Positions 16,985 to 25,926 of a DNA stretch of 46,095 bases are shown piece after piece; the stretch's first letter is position 1; the number at the start of each line of letters is the position of its first letter. Position numbers and translations under genes: made by a program. The stretch comes from Muribaculaceae bacterium. GTDB lineage: Bacteria > Bacteroidota > Bacteroidia > Bacteroidales > Muribaculaceae. The notes under the pieces are model-generated. The model ran no database searches. It had not been told where the DNA came from and worked only from the letters and a program-made list of their open reading frames with translations. The stretch lies in contig JAFLTR010000014.1 in NCBI GenBank assembly GCA_022509205.1, positions 1 through 46,095 on the forward strand, given 5' to 3'.

Positions 16985-18028
16985 TTAAACACCCTCCGGA
17001 CGCAGACCTCTCACGGTTTCAGCAGCCTGCCACATTTCGCTTTCACGGAGTTCCTTGAGTTCTTTCTCAAGTTTTTCACGGTAATCCGGTTGGGAATTTG
17101 AGTCTATTGATCTTTGAGCCTCTTCCCCGTTTTTCACACTGACATATAACTTCTGTATCACAGGTTTGATTGCGTCATGGAACGGGCCCATCCAATCCAA
17201 AGCTCCGCGCTGTGCAGTAGTTGAACAATTTGCATACATCCAGTCCATACCTTTCTTTGCGAAGAGGGGCATAAGTGACTGTGTCAACTCCTCCACTGTT
17301 TCATTAAATGCTTCGGAGGGTGAGTGACCGTTTTCACGAAGCACTTCATACTGGGCCAAAAAAAGTCCTTGAATTGCTCCCATCAGCGATCCACGCTCTC
17401 CTGTAAGATCGCTCACTGCCTCACGCTCGAAAGTAGTTTCAAAAAGGTAGCCTGAACCTATTCCGATTCCAAGTGCGATTGTCCTTTCAAATGCCTTACC
17501 GGTGTAATCCTGATAGATGGCAAATGACGAGTTTAGCCCCCTTCCCTCAAGGAACATGGTTCTTAATGATGTCCCAGAGCCTTTAGGCGCAACCATAATC
17601 ACATCTATATCTTTTGGAGGCACTACCCCTGTACGATCGTTCCAATTTATTGCAAACCCATGAGAAAAATAAAGGGCTTTCCCCTTTGTGAGATGTGGTT
17701 TGATTCTTGGCCAAACTTCCAAAACTGCAGCATCCGATAATAGACACATTATGATGGTGCCTCTTTTGGCAGCTTCCTCAATGTCGAAAAGGGTTTCTCC
17801 CGGCACCCAACCATCTTTAACGGCTTTGTCGTAGGTTTTACCCTCTCTCTGACCCACTATCACATTGAAGCCGTTGTCTCGAAGATTGAGACTCTGACCC
17901 GGACCCTGAACTCCATAACCTATAACTGCAATGGTCTCATTTTTTAAGATTTCACGGGCTTTCTCCAACGGAAATTCATCTCTTGTTATAACGGTTTCTT
18001 CAACTCCGCCAAAATTCATTTTTGCCAT
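16985..18028 (-). CDS. ilvC: Ketol-acid reductoisomerase
   Basis: This NADPH enzyme makes the isomerisation and reduction step in valine, leucine and isoleucine synthesis. The Rossmann motif is IAVIGYGVQGPGQSLNLRDNG (about 33-53). The knotted domain follows with MVAPKGSGTSLR, DLTGERGSLMGAIQGLF and EAFNETVEELTQSL, which carry the Mg-binding acidic residues. At 347 aa it is a class I enzyme with the short Bacteroidetes-type C-terminal tail. It is the last gene of ilvD-ilvB-ilvH-ilvC, three bases after ilvH. Confidence 0.97.
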   Translation of the reverse strand: MAKMNFGGVEETVITRDEFPLEKAREILKNETIAVIGYGVQGPGQSLNLRDNGFNVIVGQREGKTYDKAVKDGWVPGETLFDIEEAAKRGTIIMCLLSDAAVLEVWPRIKPHLTKGKALYFSHGFAINWNDRTGVVPPKDIDVIMVAPKGSGTSLRTMFLEGRGLNSSFAIYQDYTGKAFERTIALGIGIGSGYLFETTFEREAVSDLTGERGSLMGAIQGLFLAQYEVLRENGHSPSEAFNETVEELTQSLMPLFAKKGMDWMYANCSTTAQRGALDWMGPFHDAIKPVIQKLYVSVKNGEEAQRSIDSNSQPDYREKLEKELKELRESEMWQAAETVRGLRPEGV

Positions 18029-18031
18029 CTC

Positions 18032-18583
18032 TTATATTTTTTTATTCTTATTAATCTTATCCCTATTCTCCAAGTAAACTGTGACATGTTCTATTGGATC
18101 TTTGGTCACGCAAACCCTTCCAGAACGTACGAATTGCCGGATATCATATTTTTGAAGTTCCCTGAAAAGAGCTTCAGTTTCATCGGTGTGGCCGGTTTTT
18201 TCAATCACTGTAAAATCTTGGGTGATCTCCAGAATCCTTGCATTATGAGTCCGGATTATATGTTCTAATTCCGGTTCATCCATCAGTTTGACGGTGGGTA
18301 CTTTATAAAGAGCCACTTCCTGATGCACAATCTCATCATCTGTGAAAAGAAATGCCTTCACCACATATATAGCCTTTTCAATTTGCGCCACCACCTTCTC
18401 CATTGTCTCACGGTCGCTGTGAGATAAAACTGTGGTTTTATAAATGCCCGGGATTGCCGTGGGACTCGCTGATATACTCTGCACACTGATGCTCCGTCGG
18501 GTATAAACAATGGATATCAGATTTAGAATTCCAACAGTATTTTCCGAAAAAACAGCAAGAGTATAAGGTTTCTTCTCTTTCAT
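18032..18583 (-). CDS. ilvH: Acetolactate synthase small (regulatory) subunit
   Basis: This is the regulatory partner of IlvB that confers feedback control by branched-chain amino acids. The N-terminal ACT domain is recognisable (YTLAVFSENTVGILNLIS, RRSISVQSIS, about residues 7-40), followed by a second alpha-beta domain. Length 183 aa is typical of IlvH. Its ATG overlaps the ilvB stop by four bases, so the two subunits are translationally coupled. Confidence 0.94.
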   Translation of the reverse strand: MKEKKPYTLAVFSENTVGILNLISIVYTRRSISVQSISASPTAIPGIYKTTVLSHSDRETMEKVVAQIEKAIYVVKAFLFTDDEIVHQEVALYKVPTVKLMDEPELEHIIRTHNARILEITQDFTVIEKTGHTDETEALFRELQKYDIRQFVRSGRVCVTKDPIEHVTVYLENRDKINKNKKI

Positions 18584-20310
18584 AATTCAATATTAGAGTC
18601 GAGATATTCAGTTTCATTAAGCATGATCCTATCTATAGGATCGCCGGGACAAACCATTGGAAATACCATATCTTCGGGATCAATATTGACATTAAGTAAA
18701 TATGATCTCTCTGATTTTAACATTCTATCGATAGCGCCTGGCAGTTCATTTGCCGATGCCACATCCTCCCCTTCTATTCCATAAGCTTTACCTATGGCCA
18801 CAAAATCCGGATTCAGCATCGGGGTTTGTGAATATCTCGCTTTAAAAAAGAGTTTCTGCCATTGCCTCACATTGCCCAGATAATTATTATTTAGAATCAC
18901 AATTTTGACATCAAGACCATATTCCATGATTGTGCCTAATTCCTGTTCCGTCATCTGGAAACCTCCGTCGCCACAGAAGAGGCATATTGTACGCTCGGGT
19001 CTGCCAAACTTGGCTCCTATTGCTGCCGGAAGTCCGAATCCCATGGTTCCCAAACCTCCGGAGGTGATGACACTACGCGGAGACGTCATCTTGAAGTTTC
19101 TGACAGCGGTCATCTGATTCTGACCCACATCAGTCACCAAAATAGCATCGCAGTTCACCATCTCAGAAACCTTATTGACAACTTCAGCCATTTTCATGGG
19201 ATTGTCGCCGCTTGGAGCCCTTTGATACTTCACAACTTTTTCATATTCTATTCTCTGAAGCTCAGATATAAATTTTATCCATTCAGGATGGTTATTTCTT
19301 TTTATCTTCGGTAGCAAGGCTTTCAGGGCATCTGCAGCATCAGCATGGATAGTCATGTAGGGATTGATGGTCCTTCCCATTTCAGAAGCATCGATATCTA
19401 CATGGATGATCTTAGCATCCGGAGCATAATCAGAAACTTTCCCAACTACACGGTCGTCAAACCGCATACCGATGGCAAATATTACGTCTGCCCGGTTGGT
19501 TGCTATATTGGGACCCATATTGCCATGCATTCCCAGCATTCCAATATGCTTAGGATGGTCAGTGGGTAAAGCCGATAGACCATGAATGGTTGTGGCCACC
19601 GGTATGTCACCTTTCTCTGCAATCTCTCCAAGTTCCCTTTCTGCCCCTGCTATAGTCACTCCATGACCTGCCAGAATAAGCGGCCTACTTGCTGAATTCA
19701 AAAGTTCGGCAGCAGATTCTATGTCTTTTTCCACGGGCATCGGTCGTTCTATGTAGGTGCGGATAAAATTACATTTTTTGTAACCCTCCCATTTCATTGT
19801 TTCCACTTGCACATTTCTAGGCATATCGATTATAACCGGCCCGGGACGTCCGGAATTGGCTATAAAGAAAGCCCTTGCAATGAGGTCGGGGATATCTTCG
19901 GCTTTTCTTGCCATAAATCCCCATTTAGATATAGGGTTTGTGATGTCAATGAAATCTGTTTCTTGAAACGCATCACTTCCAAGCACATTGATGCTTACCT
20001 GTCCGGCAATTATGACCAAAGGAGTGGAATCCATGCGTGCATCGGCTATACCTGTCACCAGATTTGTAGCTCCCGGACCCGATGTTGCGAATACCACGCC
20101 CGTTTTACCTGTGGCCCTTGCATAACCTTCGGCAGCATGGATAGCTCCCTGCTCATGTCTGGTTAATATATGTTTTAATGTGGTCTGATGGTCATAAAGT
20201 TTATCATAGACCGGCATAATAGTTCCGCCGGGGTAGCCGAATAAGTAATCCACCCCCTCACATTCGAGACATCTCATCAATGCCTCTCCACCTGTGATTA
20301 TCTCTTCCAT
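18580..20310 (-). CDS. ilvB: Acetolactate synthase large (catalytic) subunit
   Basis: This thiamine-diphosphate enzyme condenses pyruvate with pyruvate or 2-oxobutyrate. The catalytic Glu is E53 in RHEQGAIHAAEGYARATG. The FAD and central domain follows, and the ThDP-binding motif begins at GDGGFQMTEQELGT and ends with ILNNNYLG. Length 576 aa is normal. Its start overlaps the ilvD stop by one base (TAATG) and its stop overlaps ilvH by four. Confidence 0.97.
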   Translation of the reverse strand: MEEIITGGEALMRCLECEGVDYLFGYPGGTIMPVYDKLYDHQTTLKHILTRHEQGAIHAAEGYARATGKTGVVFATSGPGATNLVTGIADARMDSTPLVIIAGQVSINVLGSDAFQETDFIDITNPISKWGFMARKAEDIPDLIARAFFIANSGRPGPVIIDMPRNVQVETMKWEGYKKCNFIRTYIERPMPVEKDIESAAELLNSASRPLILAGHGVTIAGAERELGEIAEKGDIPVATTIHGLSALPTDHPKHIGMLGMHGNMGPNIATNRADVIFAIGMRFDDRVVGKVSDYAPDAKIIHVDIDASEMGRTINPYMTIHADAADALKALLPKIKRNNHPEWIKFISELQRIEYEKVVKYQRAPSGDNPMKMAEVVNKVSEMVNCDAILVTDVGQNQMTAVRNFKMTSPRSVITSGGLGTMGFGLPAAIGAKFGRPERTICLFCGDGGFQMTEQELGTIMEYGLDVKIVILNNNYLGNVRQWQKLFFKARYSQTPMLNPDFVAIGKAYGIEGEDVASANELPGAIDRMLKSERSYLLNVNIDPEDMVFPMVCPGDPIDRIMLNETEYLDSNIEL

Positions 20311-22139
20311 TATAATTTCTTTCTTACGCCACCCTTGTCTGCTGATGTCACCATTGAGGCGTATGCCTTGAGTGCGTTGCTGATAACTCTGTCTCTACCC
20401 TTTGGGGTGAAAGCATCTTTCCCTCTCTTTAGTTCCTCCGTTCTTCTTTCCTCCAGTTCTTCCTCTGAAAGTTTCACATTGATAGAACGCCGGGGGATAT
20501 CAATTTCTATGATATCTCCATCCTTCAGCAGTCCGATAGGACCTCCATCAGCAGCTTCCGGAGAAATATGTCCTATTGAGAGTCCGGATGTGCCACCGGA
20601 GAATCGTCCATCCGTAATAAGAGCACATTCCTTTCCCAAATGACGTGATTTTATATAACTTGTCGGATAAAGCATCTCCTGCATACCTGGGCCTCCTTTA
20701 GGACCTTCATGAGTTATAACTATTACATCTCCGGCCACTATCTTACCTCCAAGAATAGCATCTACTGCATCTTCCTGCGAATGAAAAACTTTTGCCGGGC
20801 CTGAGAATTTTAAAATCTTCTCATCCACTCCGGCAGTTTTCACTACACATCCGTCTGGAGCAATATTCCCTTTCAGCACAGCAAGACCTCCATCTTTCAG
20901 ATATGCATGTTCATAATCGCGGATACATCCGTTTTCCCTGTCTGTGTCAAGGGTCTCAAAAATTGCATCCTGGCTCCCGGCTCTGTTGTCGATTTTGCCT
21001 CCAGGTGCGGTGCTCCATAACTTCTTTGCCTCCAAAGAAAATCCGTCCGGCCCGAGAGCATATCTCTCTATTGCCTGACCTAAAGTTAACCCGTCGACTC
21101 TTTTTGTATCAAGATTAAGTAAATTCTTTGTCGCAAGCTCTTTGAGAATAGACAAAATACCCCCCGCTCTGTTCACATCCTGTATATGCCAGTTGGAATT
21201 TGGAGCAACCTTACAGAGCACTGGTGTTTTCCTCGAAAGAAGATCTATGTCATCCATTGTGAAATTGACATCAGCTTCATTGGCCACTGCAAGAAGATGC
21301 AGCACGGTATTTGTAGAACCTCCCATTGCGATATCGAGCGACATTGCATTTAGCATTGACTCCCTTGTGGCAATACTTCTTGGAAGAACAGACTCATCTC
21401 CCTCTTCATAATATTTAAAGGTATTTTCGACTATTTGGCGAGCTGCCTGGCGGAAAAGTTCAAGCCGGCTTTTATGACTTGCAAGGATTGTGCCGTTGCC
21501 GGGCAGGGAAAGTCCTATAGCCTCTGTCAATGAATTCATGGAATTGGCTGTGAACATTCCTGAACAGCAACCACATGTGGGACATCCTTTTCGTTCCATT
21601 TCCAACACCGTCTTATCATCCACTGTCTCGTCGGCCGAATCAACCATTATATTCACAAGATCAACATTTCTTTCACCCACTTTTCCGGCCTCCATAGGAC
21701 CTCCGGAAACAAAAACTGTAGGCACATTAAGTCTCATCGCAGCCATCATCATGCCCGGGGTTATCTTGTCGCAATTCGAGATGCAGATCATTGCATCAGC
21801 CTTATGAGCATTCATCATATACTCCACAGAATCGGCTATAAGATCTCGCGATGGAAGGGAATAGAGCATTCCATCATGACCCATAGCAATACCATCGTCA
21901 ATTGCTATGGTATTGAATTCTGCAGCAAAACATCCGGATTTTTCTATCTCTTTCTTAATGAGTTGTCCAACCTCATGCAGATGAGTATGACCGGGAACAA
22001 ACTGAGTAAATGAGTTGACAATGGCGATCACGGGTTTGCCAAATTGCTCCTCCTTCATTCCGTTGGCTCTCCATAATGCTCGAGCCCCTGCCATTCTCCG
22101 CCCTTTTGTTGAGGTTTCACTTCTTAATGGTATCTTCAT
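20310..22139 (-). CDS. ilvD: Dihydroxy-acid dehydratase
   Basis: This iron-sulfur dehydratase catalyses the third common step of branched-chain amino acid synthesis. Cluster cysteines are visible at C123 ([11 protein letters not shown]) and in [17 protein letters not shown] (186-192), with the family motif [18 protein letters not shown]. At 609 aa it is close in length and sequence to the E. coli enzyme. It is the first gene of the ilv operon. A -7 element lies about 100 bases upstream, leaving a leader that holds a very short open frame (see findings). Confidence 0.97.
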   Translation of the reverse strand: MKIPLRSETSTKGRRMAGARALWRANGMKEEQFGKPVIAIVNSFTQFVPGHTHLHEVGQLIKKEIEKSGCFAAEFNTIAIDDGIAMGHDGMLYSLPSRDLIADSVEYMMNAHKADAMICISNCDKITPGMMMAAMRLNVPTVFVSGGPMEAGKVGERNVDLVNIMVDSADETVDDKTVLEMERKGCPTCGCCSGMFTANSMNSLTEAIGLSLPGNGTILASHKSRLELFRQAARQIVENTFKYYEEGDESVLPRSIATRESMLNAMSLDIAMGGSTNTVLHLLAVANEADVNFTMDDIDLLSRKTPVLCKVAPNSNWHIQDVNRAGGILSILKELATKNLLNLDTKRVDGLTLGQAIERYALGPDGFSLEAKKLWSTAPGGKIDNRAGSQDAIFETLDTDRENGCIRDYEHAYLKDGGLAVLKGNIAPDGCVVKTAGVDEKILKFSGPAKVFHSQEDAVDAILGGKIVAGDVIVITHEGPKGGPGMQEMLYPTSYIKSRHLGKECALITDGRFSGGTSGLSIGHISPEAADGGPIGLLKDGDIIEIDIPRRSINVKLSEEELEERRTEELKRGKDAFTPKGRDRVISNALKAYASMVTSADKGGVRKKL

Positions 22140-22239
22140 CTCTTAGACCCACTTTTTTTATAGATTTCCTTTTTATATGGAATCCATTTTTTATATAGAT
22201 AACGGTGTCTGTATCATCGACAAACTGTCAGTCAAATTG

Positions 22240-22247
22240 CAAAATTA
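22240..22247 (-). promoter_or_regulatory. Probable -7 element of the ilvDBHC operon
   Basis: TAATTTTG on the minus strand lies about 100 bases upstream of the ilvD ATG. No TTTG stands at 19-21 nt upstream of it, so the -33 side may be replaced by an activator. The implied leader is about 95 nt. Confidence 0.5.
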
Positions 22248-22310
22248 CTGATTTATTTCTAAAAAATATGCTTTACAGCAGAAGAACTTGTTAAAGTAAC
22301 TGTATATAGA

Positions 22311-22344
22311 TTTGCGAAAATATTGTTTATTCTCCTTAACTTTG
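22311..22344 (+). promoter_or_regulatory. Probable promoter of the first AI-2E-family permease gene
   Basis: TTTG (22311-22314), a 22-nt spacer and TAACTTTG (22337-22344). The spacer is slightly longer than the 19-21 nt norm. The -7 element lies 38 bases before the ATG at 22383. Confidence 0.6.
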
Positions 22345-22382
22345 CATAATCCGGATACGGAGAATAGCAAGATTTTCATGGT

Positions 22383-23474
22383 ATGGCCACATATTTCACT
22401 TTAGACAAGACCGTAAAACTGATTATAGCTGTAGCGATATGTGCGGCTGCGGTTTGGCTTATCGGGGATCTGAAGAATGTGTTGCTACCTTTTTGTCTGG
22501 CATGTCTGCTTTCATATATTATTGAACCGGTGGTGGAATACAATCAGAAATCACTCTTGATGAAAAACCGTGCACCGGCCGTTATAGTCACACTCGGCGA
22601 CGGTCTCATAATCATAGGACTCCTGGTGTATTTTTTTATGCCTCTCGTGGTTCATGAGCTTTTTCAGATGGAAAATATGATTAAAACTTACTCCACTCGG
22701 GAGATAACTATTCCATTTCTACCAATCCAACTCAACTCTTTTATTGAAGAAAATATAAATATCAATTCTTTGATAAAGAGATTGGAAAATGGTCAATTGG
22801 GTGGATGGCTCGACCGCGGGGCAAGCGTTATCTCCGTATCCCTGGAATATCTGGTCCACACTTTGGAATGGTTAGTGACATTTATTTATGTTATTTTCAT
22901 ACTTCTTGACTACGACCGTTTTTCATCCGGATTTACTTTACTTATACCCCAGAAATACCGTCGTGCTGCAGAACAAATAATGTATGATGTAAAATATTAC
23001 ATGAATAAATATTTCCGTAGTCAGCTTCTTTTGGCCGGATTTGCTGCAGTGTTTTATTGTATCGGGTTTTCAATAGTGGGTCTTCCTATGGCAATTGTGA
23101 TGGGACTCCTTGTTGGCATTTTATACATGATACCATATTTCCAATATATAACATTGATTCCCGTAATCGTAATCTGTTTCATAACTTCACTCGACGGCAA
23201 TTTCCCTTTCTGGACTAAATTAGGGGAATGTTGTCTTGTTTATCTTGTTAGTCAGTCTATATGCGACTATATACTCACCCCAAAAATCATGGGCAAGTCG
23301 ATGGGACTGAATCCGGCCATTATACTTCTTTCATTATCCATTTGGGGCACTTTGTTGGGTATCATAGGAATGATTATTGCGTTGCCACTGACTACACTAA
23401 TCCTTATTTATTATAAAAAGGTAATAATTGATCATATTCCACTGTCAGCTCCAACTGTGGTTGAAGAAGAATAA
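22383..23474 (+). CDS. AI-2E family transporter (PF01594-type permease)
   Basis: This is an inner-membrane permease of the AI-2 exporter superfamily. The name comes from TqsA, but members also move ions, so the substrate is open. About seven or eight hydrophobic helices are visible, for example LIIAVAICAAAVWLIGDL at the N-terminus, ILYMIPYFQYITLIPVIVI, and the conserved C-terminal segment SMGLNPAIILLSLSIWGTLL. A soluble stretch separates the third and fourth helices (about 95-150), as in the family. Length 363 aa is normal. A paralogue lies at 36680-37810. It stands alone on the plus strand, divergent from the ilv operon. Confidence 0.88.
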   Translation: MATYFTLDKTVKLIIAVAICAAAVWLIGDLKNVLLPFCLACLLSYIIEPVVEYNQKSLLMKNRAPAVIVTLGDGLIIIGLLVYFFMPLVVHELFQMENMIKTYSTREITIPFLPIQLNSFIEENININSLIKRLENGQLGGWLDRGASVISVSLEYLVHTLEWLVTFIYVIFILLDYDRFSSGFTLLIPQKYRRAAEQIMYDVKYYMNKYFRSQLLLAGFAAVFYCIGFSIVGLPMAIVMGLLVGILYMIPYFQYITLIPVIVICFITSLDGNFPFWTKLGECCLVYLVSQSICDYILTPKIMGKSMGLNPAIILLSLSIWGTLLGIIGMIIALPLTTLILIYYKKVIIDHIPLSAPTVVEEE

Positions 23475-23536
23475 TCCCCATCAGACTTTTGCAAAATATT
23501 TTGCTTAAAATTTACTATTAAATGGCCTTTTTAGTG

Positions 23537-23544
23537 TAATTTTG
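23537..23544 (+). promoter_or_regulatory. Probable -7 element of the M48 peptidase gene
   Basis: TAATTTTG lies 30 bases before the ATG at 23575. The -33 element is not clear. A perfect 14-base palindrome, GCAAAATATTTTGC (23491-23504), sits about 35 bases upstream and could be an operator or part of the preceding gene's 3' end. Confidence 0.5.
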
Positions 23545-23574
23545 CCTAAAATTATTCTAAAGGAATTTTCTATT

Positions 23575-24369
23575 ATGCTAAGGAAAACACTTAAAATTTT
23601 GGCACTATTTGGATTAATTATTTTCTCAGTGCCGGTATATGCTCAGTTCAACCTAAAAAAGGCAGTTAGTTCAGCCACAAAGGCTGTTCAGGCCTTTACC
23701 CTCACTGATGCTCAAATGGCAGATTATGTAAGGGAATCCGTTAACTGGATGGATCAGCATAACCCTGTTCTGCCCGATGACAATCCCTACGTGGTGAGAC
23801 TTATGGCTTTGACCGACGGAATAACGGAAGCCGACGGAATTCCTTTGAATTTTAAGGTTTATGATGTAATTGATGTGAATGCTTTTGCATGCCCCGATGG
23901 AAGCGTGAGGGTTTTCTCTTCCTTGATGGATATAATGGATGATGATGAATTAATGGGAGTAATAGGACATGAAATAGGACATGTGATGAAACATCATTCC
24001 AAGAATGCTTTCAAGACAGAATTGCTTACCGGAGCTTTAAAAGATGCCGTGGCTTCTACCGGTGGAACAGCAGCCGCACTCACAGAGTCTCAATTGGGTT
24101 CTCTCGGCACTGCACTCATCAATGCAAAATATTCCCAGAAACAAGAAAAAGAAGCTGACAATTGCGGTTATGATTTCTTAGTGGCTAATGGTCGTAATCC
24201 TTGGGGAATGGTGATGGCTTTCGAAAAACTTGAATCTCTGGAAGGAAGTTCAGGCCAGTCTTCAAGCTATATCAGCAAAATGTTCTCTTCCCATCCCGAG
24301 ACTAAAGATCGTATCAAGAAAATGTCTGAAAGAGCTACAAAAGATGGTATCGAACGCCCTGTGAAATAA
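23575..24369 (+). CDS. M48 family metallopeptidase, secreted
   Basis: This is a zinc protease of the Ste24/HtpX/BepA clan, probably acting in the periplasm on misfolded envelope proteins. I set the start at ATG 23575 (264 aa, MLRKTLKILALFGLIIF); the frame extends upstream only with a TTG codon that lies inside the -7 element. A signal peptide ends near VPVYAQ, with no lipobox. The active site is HEIGH (about 132-136) in IGHEIGHVMKHHS, and the third ligand is in EKEADNCGYDFLV. C-terminal FSSHPETKDRIKKM is the usual family motif. A terminator follows, so it is probably monocistronic. Confidence 0.93.
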   Translation: MLRKTLKILALFGLIIFSVPVYAQFNLKKAVSSATKAVQAFTLTDAQMADYVRESVNWMDQHNPVLPDDNPYVVRLMALTDGITEADGIPLNFKVYDVIDVNAFACPDGSVRVFSSLMDIMDDDELMGVIGHEIGHVMKHHSKNAFKTELLTGALKDAVASTGGTAAALTESQLGSLGTALINAKYSQKQEKEADNCGYDFLVANGRNPWGMVMAFEKLESLEGSSGQSSSYISKMFSSHPETKDRIKKMSERATKDGIERPVK

Positions 24370-24395
24370 ATTCGAAAATTTACAATCCCAAAATT

Positions 24396-24425
24396 AAGGA
24401 CAATCATTTTTGGTTGTCCTTTTTT
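24396..24425 (+). terminator. Rho-independent terminator after the M48 peptidase
   Basis: AAGGACAATC (24396-24405) pairs with GGTTGTCCTT (24412-24421) with one T-G wobble and a six-base loop, followed by a T-run to 24425. It lies 26 bases past the stop codon. Confidence 0.85.
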
Positions 24426-24489
24426 AATGCAAAAAAAGTCCTATCAAAAAGTCTTTTTTGCCTGGAATATATGCTAAAAAGCAATATTA

Positions 24490-24521
24490 TTTGACATTAT
24501 GTTGAAATTATTGTAATTTTG
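24490..24521 (+). promoter_or_regulatory. Bacteroidetes-type promoter for gdhA
   Basis: TTTG (24490-24493), a 20-nt spacer and TAATTTTG (24514-24521), a full match to the consensus. The leader to the gdhA ATG is about 25 nt. Confidence 0.85.
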
Positions 24522-24552
24522 CACAACAATTTCCACATTAACAATTTCAAAT

Positions 24553-25890
24553 ATGAAAGCAACAGAAGTAATCGCGGATTTGAAGAGACGCTTTCCCAAT
24601 CAGCCTGAATATCATCAGGCTGTGGAAGAAGTCCTCACATCAATCGAAGAGGTTTACAACCGCAACCCACAGTATGAGGAGTATAATCTAATAGAACGTC
24701 TCTGCATCCCCGACAGAATTTTCGCTTTCCGGGTTTCTTGGCTTGACGATAAAGGAAAAGTCAGGAACAATATGGGTTATCGGGTACAACATAATAATGC
24801 CATAGGCCCTTATAAAGGTGGTATCCGTTTCCATTCTTCTGTGAATCTTTCAATTTTGAAATTCCTCGCTTTCGAACAGACCTTTAAAAATTCCCTCACT
24901 ACTCTTGCAATGGGTGGGGCTAAAGGTGGTAGTGATTTCTCGCCCAGAGGTAAAAGTGATAAAGAGATAATGCGTTTCTGCCAGGCCTTTATATCAGAAC
25001 TTTGGCGTCAGATAGGACCCGACACTGACGTGCCGGCAGGTGACATCGGAGTCGGTGCTCGCGAAGTAGGCTATATGTATGGATATTATAAAAAAATGGC
25101 CCGCGAATTCACAGGCGCCTTCACAGGCAAAGGTCTTGTATTCGGAGGCTCACTGATACGTCCGGAAGCCACAGGCTATGGCAACTGTTATTTCCTTGAA
25201 AGCATGCTGGCAACTCGCGGTCTTGATGTAAAAGGTAAGAAAGTGGCAGTTTCAGGATCCGGCAATGTAGCTCTTTACACTACCAAGAAAATAATGGAAT
25301 TGGGAGGAAAGGTAGTTTCACTTAGCGATTCAGGTGGATCCGTTATTGCCCCCGAGGGATTCACTAAAGAACAATTCGATTATATCTTTGAATTGAAATC
25401 CTATGGTGGCAGAATGTATGAAGTGCCGGAACAATTCCCTGAACTGAAATACTATGAAGGTAAAAGGCCCTGGAAACTTGTGAAATGTGACATAGCTATG
25501 CCTTCTGCCACTCAGAATGAAATAGACGGAAGCGATGCGGATTCACTTCTTGAAAATGGGTGTTTCGCTGTGAGCGAAGGGGCAAATATGCCTTCCACGC
25601 CTGAAGCCGTACATAAATTTATAGAAGCCAAGATACTTTATGCCCCCGGTAAAGCTGCAAATGCAGGAGGCGTGGCTACCTCCGGTCTGGAAATGGCACA
25701 GAATTCACAGAAACTCTCTTGGACCGCAGAGGAAGTCGACCAAAAACTGCGGGGCATCATGAAGAATATTCATGAGAAGTGTGTGGAATATGGCAAGGAG
25801 GCTGATGGATACGTGAATTATGTGCGTGGGGCTAACGTTGCAGGGTTCATCAAAGTGGCTGACGCAATGATGGCACAAGGGGTATTATAA
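24553..25890 (+). CDS. gdhA: NADP-type glutamate dehydrogenase
   Basis: This hexameric enzyme interconverts 2-oxoglutarate plus ammonia and glutamate, the main ammonia-assimilating route in many Bacteroidales. Family motifs are GPYKGGIRFHSSVNLSILKF, MGGAKGGSDFSPRGKSD (with the substrate-binding and catalytic lysines), DTDVPAGDIGVGAREVGYM, and the nucleotide-binding VAVSGSGNVALYTTKK. Length 445 aa fits the hexameric, biosynthetic class. A perfect consensus promoter precedes it. Aspartokinase begins 36 bases downstream on the same strand. Confidence 0.96.
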   Translation: MKATEVIADLKRRFPNQPEYHQAVEEVLTSIEEVYNRNPQYEEYNLIERLCIPDRIFAFRVSWLDDKGKVRNNMGYRVQHNNAIGPYKGGIRFHSSVNLSILKFLAFEQTFKNSLTTLAMGGAKGGSDFSPRGKSDKEIMRFCQAFISELWRQIGPDTDVPAGDIGVGAREVGYMYGYYKKMAREFTGAFTGKGLVFGGSLIRPEATGYGNCYFLESMLATRGLDVKGKKVAVSGSGNVALYTTKKIMELGGKVVSLSDSGGSVIAPEGFTKEQFDYIFELKSYGGRMYEVPEQFPELKYYEGKRPWKLVKCDIAMPSATQNEIDGSDADSLLENGCFAVSEGANMPSTPEAVHKFIEAKILYAPGKAANAGGVATSGLEMAQNSQKLSWTAEEVDQKLRGIMKNIHEKCVEYGKEADGYVNYVRGANVAGFIKVADAMMAQGVL

Positions 25891-25926
25891 CAATTACCCA
25901 TAAAAAATCTGCTCTATAATTTGAGA

